Positions 1 through 5,757 of a DNA stretch of 8,216 nucleotides are shown one piece after another. Within the stretch, counting starts at the first letter, position 1. Each line of letters opens with the position of its first letter. The translations under genes were made by a program, and so were the position numbers. The notes under the pieces were generated by a model. The model saw nothing but the letters and a program-made list of their open reading frames with translations, did not search any database and was not told the DNA's origin. Source of the DNA: Porphyromonadaceae bacterium UBA7042 (GTDB taxonomy: Bacteria; Bacteroidota; Bacteroidia; Bacteroidales; Muribaculaceae); the NCBI GenBank assembly GCA_002494015.1, contig DLAR01000066.1, positions 1 through 8,216 on the forward strand, in the 5' to 3' direction.

Positions 1-39
1 AAATTTCATGCGCCGGCCCTGAATTAATTCACGGCTGAA

Positions 40-70
40 TTTGTAATAACGCCTCTTTTTATTAACTTTG
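40..70 (+). promoter_or_regulatory. Bacteroidetes-type promoter upstream of sppA
   Basis: A TTTG at 40-43 (-33 element) is followed after 19 bases by TAACTTTG at 63-70, a full match to the TAnnTTTG -7 element. This is the known recognition pattern of the Bacteroidetes primary sigma factor, which uses a 19-21 base spacer. Transcription would start near 76-80 and leave about 200 nt of leader before sppA. It is probably the main promoter for the sppA-lpxK run and possibly for the genes beyond. No start site has been measured. Confidence 0.72.
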
Positions 71-104
71 TAGTTCAATAAATTTAAGAGTATGTTTACG
101 TTTG
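67..104 (+). promoter_or_regulatory. Possible second, overlapping promoter for sppA
   Basis: The TTTG at 67-70, which ends the upstream promoter's -7 box, also lies 20 bases before TATGTTTA (91-98). That box matches five of the six fixed positions of TAnnTTTG. A perfect TAnnTTTG (TACGTTTG) sits at 97-104 but has no TTTG at the proper distance. Either could give a start near 105-112. The region is AT-rich, so chance matches are plausible. Confidence 0.35.
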
Positions 105-127
105 ACTTATGTTAAGATTTAGAGAAA

Positions 128-211
128 TTTTTCGAGCCCGTTTTTAGATTTTGAAAAAGAGTTATGGGGTTCCATAATGACTGAACAAATGCTTAAACAG
201 TGCTCGAAAAA
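128..211 (+). promoter_or_regulatory. Possible structured 5' leader of sppA
   Basis: A 10-bp perfect inverted repeat (128-137 with 202-211, core TTCGAGC) encloses smaller hairpins: TTATGG/CCATAA at 162-167 and 172-177 with a 4-nt GGTT loop, ACTG/CAGT at 180-183 and 198-201, and a weak T5/A5 stem at 141-145 and 154-158. Together they could form a branched, cloverleaf-like fold in the leader RNA. It lacks the conserved features of a tRNA, and I recognise no riboswitch class. Short reading frames start at 109 (12 codons) and 177 (17 codons) in this stretch, but neither has a ribosome site. AT-rich sequence readily gives weak stems, so only the outer stem and the GGTT hairpin are reasonably striking. 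Confidence 0.3.
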
Positions 212-276
212 GGCTATAAAGATTTCATAAAGTTAAAAGTAAACATATTCTAAGACATCTTAAACTCATTAAGTTA

Positions 277-2052
277 ATGAAAAAGTTTTTCATGGCATTT
301 CTCGGCACGTTGGCCGGGATATGGTTTTCGGCCCTGTTGTTGTTTGTCGGTTTTTTTATCGTGTTGTCGGCCGCCGTTGCCTCCGGCTCTAAAGATTCCT
401 CGGTAAAGATTTCTGATAACACGGTGTTGCATATCCAGCTAAACGGCATAATCAATGACCGTCAGGAACCTGTCGATATAATGGCCCAGTTGCAGGGCAA
501 TGATGTTCCGACCCAGTCACTCAACGAGATTGTCGGGGCAATCGAAAAAGCTGCCGATGATGACAAGATTTCCGGAATCCTCATTGACTGCTCCGGTTCG
601 TCGGCCGGGATGGCGCAGCGTCAGGCTATCTATAAAGCCTTGAAGAATTTCCGCAAGAAGTCGGCCGACAAATGGGTATATGCCTACTCTGACAGCTATA
701 CCCAAGGCGACTATCTGATTGCCGCTGCCGCCGACAGCATGTTTATCAACCCCATCGGAGAGATTGACATTCACGGCCTCTCCGCAACGACGCTCTACTA
801 CAAGGACCTGATGGATAAACTTGGGGTCGAGGCGCAAGTCGTTAAGGTGGGCACTTACAAAAGCGCCGTCGAGCCTTTCCTCCTCAATGGAATGTCAGAG
901 GCATCGCGCGAGCAGCAACAACTCTATCTTGGAAACATCTGGAATGAGTTTGCCGGACAAATCGCCCAATGCCGCAAAGTCAGTGTCGACACTGTGAACA
1001 GCTGGGCCGATTCATTCATCTTTGCAAAGGGCACTCCTTGGTACATCAGCCACGGGGTGGTCGACCGCGCCCTATACCGCCATCAGCTTGACGAGAAAAT
1101 CAAGGAGGTTACCGGTGAGGATACCCCGGTCTATTTGACCCCGTCGGAATACTGCAAGTCAGTAGATATAAACAAAATGGGAAAAGGCAAGGGCGCGACA
1201 ATTGCCGTCCTCTATGCCACCGGCGATATTACGGCCAACGGTAAGGACGGCATCGCCTCGGAGCGTCTTGTCCCCGAAATTCTGAAACTTGCTGAAAATG
1301 ATGACATCGACGCGCTCGTGATGCGCGTGAACTCGGGTGGCGGCAGCGCGTTTGCATCCGAGCAGATATGGGAGGCCCTTGAACAATTCAAGAAAATAAC
1401 CAAGAACAAGAAACCATTCTATGTCTCTATGGGCGATTATGCCGCTTCGGGAGGTTATTATATCTCGTGTGGTGCCGACAAGATTTATGCCGAGCCTGTG
1501 ACCCTTACCGGCTCAATCGGTATTTTCGGCATAATCCCAAATGCCAACAAACTGATTACCGAGAAAATCGGAGTAAAGACCGGCACTGTGTCTACCAATG
1601 CCAACGGAAATTTCCCGTCGCTGCTTGAGCCTATGACCGAGTCGCAGCGCGCTGCCATGCAGTCCTATGTTGACCGCGGTTATGAACTGTTTACAAGCCG
1701 TTGTGCCAATGGCCGCAATATGCCTGTAGACTCAATCAAGAAAATTGCCGAAGGGCGTGTTTGGGACGGAACAGAGGCTCTTAAAATCGGTCTTGTCGAC
1801 GAGCTCGGCGGCCTTGATGCCGCAATTGCCGACATAGCCTCGCAGCTTGGAGCCGAAGGCTCTTACACTGTAACCGAGTTCCCGGCTGTCGAACTTAAAT
1901 GGTACGACGCTATTTTCGCTGCCGGTCTTGATGTGAAAGAATCTATCGTGCGCAGTGCGCTTGGTGAAAACGCGTCGCTCTACGAGACTCTTGAACGCGT
2001 GAAAGGCATGTCGACACTCCAGTGCCGCATGGAAACGGTGGAAATCAGATAA
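277..2052 (+). CDS. sppA: Signal peptide peptidase SppA, long (67K) type
   Basis: This is a membrane-anchored S49-family serine protease that cleaves leftover signal peptides and other membrane-associated peptides on the periplasmic side of the inner membrane. The 591-residue length fits the long SppA class with two tandem S49 domains. A hydrophobic N-terminal segment (about residues 6-34, after MKK) would anchor it. The N-terminal domain (about 95-250) carries the general-base lysine, Lys195, in GTYKSAVEPF. The C-terminal domain (about 308-460) carries the nucleophile, Ser391, in YAASGGYY. Both match the Ser/Lys dyad known from E. coli SppA, so the enzyme should be active. GGGSAFASEQ (353-362) is another family motif. 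The ATG gives a proper N-in anchor, and no Shine-Dalgarno is present. It heads the gene run, with lpxK 23 bases downstream. The identification is firm; physiological substrates are not evident. Confidence 0.96.
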   Translation: MKKFFMAFLGTLAGIWFSALLLFVGFFIVLSAAVASGSKDSSVKISDNTVLHIQLNGIINDRQEPVDIMAQLQGNDVPTQSLNEIVGAIEKAADDDKISGILIDCSGSSAGMAQRQAIYKALKNFRKKSADKWVYAYSDSYTQGDYLIAAAADSMFINPIGEIDIHGLSATTLYYKDLMDKLGVEAQVVKVGTYKSAVEPFLLNGMSEASREQQQLYLGNIWNEFAGQIAQCRKVSVDTVNSWADSFIFAKGTPWYISHGVVDRALYRHQLDEKIKEVTGEDTPVYLTPSEYCKSVDINKMGKGKGATIAVLYATGDITANGKDGIASERLVPEILKLAENDDIDALVMRVNSGGGSAFASEQIWEALEQFKKITKNKKPFYVSMGDYAASGGYYISCGADKIYAEPVTLTGSIGIFGIIPNANKLITEKIGVKTGTVSTNANGNFPSLLEPMTESQRAAMQSYVDRGYELFTSRCANGRNMPVDSIKKIAEGRVWDGTEALKIGLVDELGGLDAAIADIASQLGAEGSYTVTEFPAVELKWYDAIFAAGLDVKESIVRSALGENASLYETLERVKGMSTLQCRMETVEIR

Positions 2053-2075
2053 TAACAGCCTAATACATATCGCTG

Positions 2076-3176
2076 ATGGCCCGTCACAAACTACTTTCCA
2101 TGCTGCTGTTGCTGCCCATATCCAAAGTGTATGGACTGGTGATGGCTGTGCGGAATCGTATGTTTGAGTCAGGATTGCTGAAACAACAATCGTTTGATGT
2201 TCCCGTAGTCGTTATCGGAAACATCGCTATGGGTGGCACTGGTAAAACGCCGCATGTGGAATATACTGTCGGCGCGTTGCGTGACAGGTATACTGTAGGT
2301 GTGCTGTCACGCGGCTACAAAAGGGCGACCTCGGGATTTGTGCTCGCGACCCCGCAGTCACGTCCCGAGGACATCGGTGACGAGTCTTATCAGATTTATC
2401 GCAAATTCGGACCAGATGTGACGGTGGCTGTCTGTGAGAGCCGTGTCGAAGGCATAAGGCGGATGCTCGAAATAAATCCGGCCATCAACATGATAATCCT
2501 CGATGATGCGTTTCAGCACCGTTATGTCAAGCCGACCGCCTCGGTCGTGCTGACCGAGTATAACCGTCCCGTGTTCAGCGACAAACTTTTGCCCTACGGC
2601 CGTCTGAGGGAACCCAAGTCGGCCCTTAACCGCGCCGATATTGTCATTGTGACTAAGTGTCCCGAAGAAATGAAACCGATGGAGTATCGCATTTTCAAGG
2701 AAAATCTCAACCTTTTTCCCTATCAGATGCTTTTCTTCTCGCGTTATCGCTACGGACATCTGGTCCCGATATTCGTCGATGACGCTCCGGAGATTCCGTC
2801 GCTTGACGCTATGACTGACCGTGACGGATTGCTGGTTGTCACCGGGGTGGCCAATCCCAAGCCATTTGTGAGGTATCTGCGTGCCCATTCGGCTCGCGTA
2901 AAGCTGAAACGATTTGGCGACCATCACAATTTCACGGCATCTGACATGGAAAGTATTTCACGCGCCTACGACGAGTTGCCCGGCGAAAAAAAATATATAG
3001 TCACAACTGAGAAAGATGCTGTCAGGTTGCTGAATAACCCCTATTTCCCTCATCGGCTGAAAAGGTGGATATTCTATATACCCATTCGTGTCGAGTTTAT
3101 CCAGCAGTCAGAGAGTGGCGACTTTGTAAACGGACTTGTAAAAACACTTCGCAACGCCCGGTTGTTTAACCCTTGA
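2076..3176 (+). CDS. lpxK: Tetraacyldisaccharide 4'-kinase LpxK (lipid A)
   Basis: LpxK transfers the ATP gamma-phosphate to the 4' position of the tetraacyl disaccharide-1-phosphate, giving lipid IVA in the Raetz pathway at the inner face of the inner membrane. The 366 residues are typical of Bacteroidetes LpxK. The N terminus is hydrophobic (about 5-25), as in LpxK proteins that associate with the membrane. A P-loop lies at 48-60, with GGTGKTP at 53-59. Other family motifs are GDE (101-103, Asp102 probably the catalytic Asp), DDAFQHR (143-149), VVTGVANP (254-261), DHH (282-284, likely the His partner) and TTEKDAVR (310-317). All are intact. Many Bacteroidetes make a lipid A dephosphorylated at 4' by a later phosphatase, so this kinase is compatible with that chemistry. 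It follows sppA closely, probably in one transcript, and no RBS or promoter is visible in the gap. Confidence 0.96.
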   Translation: MARHKLLSMLLLLPISKVYGLVMAVRNRMFESGLLKQQSFDVPVVVIGNIAMGGTGKTPHVEYTVGALRDRYTVGVLSRGYKRATSGFVLATPQSRPEDIGDESYQIYRKFGPDVTVAVCESRVEGIRRMLEINPAINMIILDDAFQHRYVKPTASVVLTEYNRPVFSDKLLPYGRLREPKSALNRADIVIVTKCPEEMKPMEYRIFKENLNLFPYQMLFFSRYRYGHLVPIFVDDAPEIPSLDAMTDRDGLLVVTGVANPKPFVRYLRAHSARVKLKRFGDHHNFTASDMESISRAYDELPGEKKYIVTTEKDAVRLLNNPYFPHRLKRWIFYIPIRVEFIQQSESGDFVNGLVKTLRNARLFNP

Positions 3177-3237
3177 TGCCTCTTGTTTCAGTTGTACTTA
3201 CCTTAATAATATAATAACATCAAAATTTTAATGTATC

Positions 3238-4053
3238 ATGCTTGAAAAAATCAAAGAAACTGCCGAATTCCTGCGTTCGCGCGTAAACGGCGATATGCCC
3301 ACGACCGCCATCATTCTCGGTACCGGTCTCGGCGCGTTGGTTGACCACATGGACGACAAACAGTATATACCCTATGCCGAAATCCCCAATTTCCCAGTCT
3401 CGACCGTGGCAGGGCACAGCGGAAACCTCATTTTCGGCAAGCTCGGCGAAAAGCGTGTCATTGCCATGCAAGGACGTTTCCACTACTATGAGGGATATGA
3501 CATGAAACAGGTTACATTCCCCGTTCGCGTGTTCAAGGCGCTCGGTGTGGACACTCTCTTTGTCAGCAACGCTTCGGGCGGCATGAACAAGGAATTCGTT
3601 GTGGGCGACGTGATGGTGATCACTGACCACATCAACCTTTTCCCCGAGCATCCCCTGCGCGGTAAGAACTACGAGGAACTCGGCACCCGTTTCCCGGCAA
3701 TGACCGAAGCCTACGATAAGAAACTCGTCGCTTTGGCCGATAAGATTGCCGAGGAAAAAGGCATCCGCCTGATGCACGGAGTCTATGTAGGCGTTACCGG
3801 TCCGACCTTTGAGACGCCCGCCGAATATGAGTTCTACCGAGTCATCGGCGGTGACTGCGTCGGTATGTCGACTGTTCCTGAAGTTATCGTTGCCAATCAT
3901 GCCTCTATGCGCGTCTTCGGCCTCTCAGTCATCACTGACCTTGGCGGCAAAGATGTCACTCAGGTACCGACCCACGAGGAAGTACAACAGGCCGCTCTCA
4001 TCGCACAGCCCAAGTGTCTTGAGATAATGAAAGAACTTGTAAATCGATTCTGA
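3238..4053 (+). CDS. punA: Purine nucleoside phosphorylase, trimeric type
   Basis: The enzyme cleaves purine (deoxy)ribonucleosides with phosphate to free base and (deoxy)ribose-1-phosphate, for purine salvage in the cytoplasm. The 271 residues fit the low-molecular-weight trimeric PNP/MTAP family, not hexameric DeoD. Motifs run in order: GTGLG phosphate loop (28-32), GHSGNL (59-64), GRFHYYEGY (79-87, with Arg80, His82 and Tyr84), SNASGG (110-115), TGPTFETPAE (187-196, with Glu192 for the base), and GMSTVPE (209-215). By motif alignment, the position of human Asn243 is Asp234 here (SVITDLGG), and His246 matches human His257. Asp there is the residue seen in MTA phosphorylases and bears on base specificity. 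The symbol is by family analogy. It starts 61 bases after lpxK behind an AT-rich gap without a convincing promoter, so it may be cotranscribed. A heptad repeat follows it. Confidence 0.93.
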   Translation: MLEKIKETAEFLRSRVNGDMPTTAIILGTGLGALVDHMDDKQYIPYAEIPNFPVSTVAGHSGNLIFGKLGEKRVIAMQGRFHYYEGYDMKQVTFPVRVFKALGVDTLFVSNASGGMNKEFVVGDVMVITDHINLFPEHPLRGKNYEELGTRFPAMTEAYDKKLVALADKIAEEKGIRLMHGVYVGVTGPTFETPAEYEFYRVIGGDCVGMSTVPEVIVANHASMRVFGLSVITDLGGKDVTQVPTHEEVQQAALIAQPKCLEIMKELVNRF

Positions 4054-4064
4054 CATCGTTAAAA

Positions 4065-4144
4065 AAGTGAAAGGTGAAGGGTGAGAAGTAAAGGGTGAAA
4101 AGTAAAAAAACTATTATCCTCACCTTTCACCCTTCACTTTTCAC
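4065..4144. repeat. Degenerate 7-nt tandem repeat with inverted copy
   Basis: Six tandem heptads of consensus RRGTGAA run from 4065 to 4106: AAGTGAA, AGGTGAA, GGGTGAG, AAGTAAA, GGGTGAA, AAGTAAA. After an 11-base spacer, 4118-4144 holds nearly four heptads of the same kind on the opposite strand (for example CACCCTTCAC). Almost the whole gap between the phosphorylase and thiL consists of this element. From memory, GTGAA-rich heptad runs of this sort occur between genes in Bacteroidetes; I cannot verify this here. It is neither CRISPR-like nor bounded by target-site duplications that I can see. Confidence 0.8.
4067..4144 (+). terminator. Heptad-repeat hairpin, possible terminator
   Basis: Bases 4067-4086 pair with 4125-4144 over 20 positions with no mismatch if two G-U wobbles (4073/4138 and 4085/4126) are allowed. 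The loop of 38 nt contains the remaining heptads. Because the arms are 7-nt repeats, alternative pairings shifted by one or more units are possible. No T tract follows (the next bases are AATAAATAAAC), so intrinsic termination is uncertain. It could equally reduce readthrough into thiL or protect the 3' end of the phosphorylase message. Confidence 0.4.
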
Positions 4145-4165
4145 AATAAATAAACTACATAGGAA

Positions 4166-5197
4166 ATGGAAATATCTGAACTTGGTGAATTTGGACTAAT
4201 CGACCGTCTGACCCGCGACCTGCCGCATCACAACGACTCCACGTTGCGAGGGGTGGGGGATGACGGCGCGGTACTCCGCTATCCTTCGACCGACGTGCTT
4301 GTCACAACTGATTTACTTCTCGAAGGAGTCCATTTTGACCTCACCTACGTCCCGCTGAAACATCTTGGCTACAAGTCGGCGATTGTCAATTTCTCCGATA
4401 TATATGCAATGAACGGAACGCCGCGCCAGATTACCGTCTCACTCGGTATCTCCAAGCGTTTCACCGTTGAGCATATCGAGGAACTGTATGCCGGCATTCG
4501 CCTTGCATGTGAGATTTACGGTGTTGACCTCATCGGTGGTGACACCACTTCGTCACGTCAGGGGCTTGTCATCTCGATATCATGTATAGGTGATGTTGAG
4601 CATGGCAAAGCAGTTTGCCGCGATGGAGCTAAAGACACAGATCTCATCTGCGTGTCAGGTGACTTCGGGGCCGCCTACATGGGGTTGCAGCTTCTCGAAC
4701 GCGAGAAAATCGCGTCGGCGGGGCAGAAAGACTTCGTGCCGCAGTTCCAAGGCAAGGAATATCTTGTCGAACGGCAGCTCAAACCCGAGGCTCGGCGAGA
4801 CATCGTGGCCGAGTTGGCCAAAGCCGGTATCGTGCCGACCGCAATGATGGATGTCAGCGACGGTCTCAGCTCAGAGCTACTACACATCTGCAAGCAATCC
4901 CACACCGGATGCCGTATCTATGAAGACCGCATCCCCATCGACTATCAGACTGCCGTAATGGCCGAAGAACTCGGTATGAATCTTGTCACAGCCGCGCTTA
5001 ACGGCGGCGAGGACTACGAGCTGCTGTTCACCGTGCCACTCCATTTCCATGACCGTGTCGAAAAACTTCCCGGAGTCAAGCTTATCGGCCACATTACAAA
5101 GGAAGAACTCGGTTGCGCGATGATTACACGCGACGGTGCCGAAATTTCTCTGCGTGCACAAGGCTGGAACCCGTTGAAAGCTGAAAATAAGGAATGA
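4166..5197 (+). CDS. thiL: Thiamine-monophosphate kinase ThiL
   Basis: ThiL phosphorylates thiamine monophosphate with ATP to thiamine diphosphate, the active cofactor, in the cytoplasm. It belongs to the PurM/AIR-synthase-like ATP-binding superfamily. The 343 residues carry the expected acidic metal- and nucleotide-binding motifs: GVGDDGAV (29-36), VTTDLLLEGVHF (46-57, with Asp49 and His56), NFSDIYAMNG (75-84), GGDTTSS (124-130), MDVSDGL (228-234, with Asp229 and Asp232) and GGEDYELLF (280-288). Nothing essential appears missing. NFSDIYAMNG differs from the NLSDLAAM spelling of E. coli and looks like the Bacteroidetes version. An AGGA directly before the ATG is too close to act as a ribosome site. 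The heptad repeat occupies the upstream gap. The thioredoxin gene downstream overlaps its stop codon, suggesting translational coupling. No other thiamine gene and no recognised TPP riboswitch lies in the window. Confidence 0.96.
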   Translation: MEISELGEFGLIDRLTRDLPHHNDSTLRGVGDDGAVLRYPSTDVLVTTDLLLEGVHFDLTYVPLKHLGYKSAIVNFSDIYAMNGTPRQITVSLGISKRFTVEHIEELYAGIRLACEIYGVDLIGGDTTSSRQGLVISISCIGDVEHGKAVCRDGAKDTDLICVSGDFGAAYMGLQLLEREKIASAGQKDFVPQFQGKEYLVERQLKPEARRDIVAELAKAGIVPTAMMDVSDGLSSELLHICKQSHTGCRIYEDRIPIDYQTAVMAEELGMNLVTAALNGGEDYELLFTVPLHFHDRVEKLPGVKLIGHITKEELGCAMITRDGAEISLRAQGWNPLKAENKE

Positions 5198-5619
5198 AAA
5201 GACGGCTTTTATCTCTGTTGATGCTTTTGGCTGCCTTCCTCCCGCTCAGGCTGAGTGCGGCGGACACGCAGCAGCTTACCGATGAGGACTATAACCGTCT
5301 AATGGAGTCAGGCGATGCCGGCCGCGTGGTGTTTATCGATTTCTATGCCGACTGGTGCGGCCCATGCCACAGTTATGCCCCGACTTTTGACGCCCTTGCC
5401 GAGCAATATGGCCGTCAGGCGGCTTTCTATCGTGTTAATGTCGACAATTGCCCCGGATTGGTGGAAAAATACAATGTTTCTGCTGTCCCGCTGACTGTTG
5501 CCGTACATTCAGTCGACAAGAGCTTCCGCACAATCGGCGAACTCGACATGTCTGCATTGCAGTCTTTCATTGTCCGAAATCTCATATCTTATAAAGCCGA
5601 TCATCCTTCAGAACGCTGA
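5194..5619 (+). CDS. Secreted thioredoxin-fold protein with WCGPC site
   Basis: This is a small thiol-disulfide oxidoreductase, probably periplasmic. Residues 1-23 form a signal peptide (MKRR, then a Leu-rich core ending LSAA), with cleavage likely near Ala22/Ala23. No lipobox cysteine is present. The mature part, about 118 residues, is close to a single thioredoxin domain. It has FIDFYADWCGPC with the redox cysteines Cys55 and Cys58, and the cis-proline Pro99 in VSAVPL. The fold is complete, with VNVD (81-84) and a C-terminal helix. The classic CGPC site suggests a reducing or general oxidoreductase role. The DsbA-type CPHC and extra insert of TlpA/ResA are absent. A third cysteine (Cys86) lies in the domain. 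The ATG overlaps the thiL stop as ATGA, so translation is probably coupled. The link to thiamine synthesis is not obvious. It is the last gene before a strong hairpin. Its partner proteins are unknown. Confidence 0.9.
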   Translation: MKRRLLSLLMLLAAFLPLRLSAADTQQLTDEDYNRLMESGDAGRVVFIDFYADWCGPCHSYAPTFDALAEQYGRQAAFYRVNVDNCPGLVEKYNVSAVPLTVAVHSVDKSFRTIGELDMSALQSFIVRNLISYKADHPSER

Positions 5620-5637
5620 TAAAGGGTATCGCTTGTC

Positions 5638-5693
5638 AGGCCGCGTGCCGCCGTGAATAATTATTGTTAATTTTTCACGGCGGCACGCGGCCT
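5638..5693. terminator. Perfect 20-bp hairpin ending the upstream gene run
   Basis: Arms 5638-5657 and 5674-5693 are perfect reverse complements over 20 bp, 15 of them G-C, around a 16-nt AT-rich loop (5658-5673). It begins 18 bases after the thioredoxin stop and ends just before the next promoter, which fits a transcription terminator or insulator. No T tract follows on either strand, so it is not a textbook intrinsic terminator. It may instead stabilise the 3' end of the message, or serve as a protein-binding site beside the promoter. Confidence 0.65.
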
Positions 5694-5695
5694 AA

Positions 5696-5727
5696 CTTGC
5701 TATTTCCATGAGAAATGAGTAATTTTG
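5696..5727 (+). promoter_or_regulatory. Bacteroidetes-type promoter for the propeller/hydrolase pair
   Basis: CTTG at 5696-5699 (three of four matches to the TTTG -33 element) is followed after 20 bases by TAATTTTG at 5720-5727, a full TAnnTTTG -7 match. Transcription would start near 5733-5737, leaving about 20-25 nt before the ATG at 5758. The site shows that the propeller/hydrolase pair is its own transcription unit and decides against the in-frame TTG at 5725, which lies inside the -7 box. Confidence 0.7.
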
Positions 5728-5757
5728 CGTCAGATAATAATCCATCATTTTTCTCTC

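Noticed and set aside
1..39. Start of a divergent minus-strand gene (ATG read from 9 to 7) or a terminator at the window edge
   Set aside because: Only three codons fall inside the window and no minus-strand promoter is visible. The TGAATTAATTCA palindrome at 20-31 alone is too little.
128..211. tRNA gene suggested by the cloverleaf-like fold
   Set aside because: The outer stem is 10 bp, there is no T-loop GTTCRA sequence, and the arms do not have tRNA lengths.
109..230. Short upstream peptides (12 codons from 109, 17 codons from 177)
   Set aside because: Such short frames are expected by chance, with no ribosome site or attenuation-type codon run.
3177..3237. Separate promoter for the purine phosphorylase
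   Set aside because: The AT-rich gap has no TAnnTTTG box with a TTTG at the right distance.
3220..3900. Long open frame on the minus strand opposite the purine phosphorylase
   Set aside because: It mirrors a gene with all family motifs on the + strand, its protein resembles no family I know, and no promoter is seen for it.
4065..4144. CRISPR-like array or insertion sequence remnant
   Set aside because: Units are 7 nt with no spacers, and there is no transposase fragment or visible target duplication.
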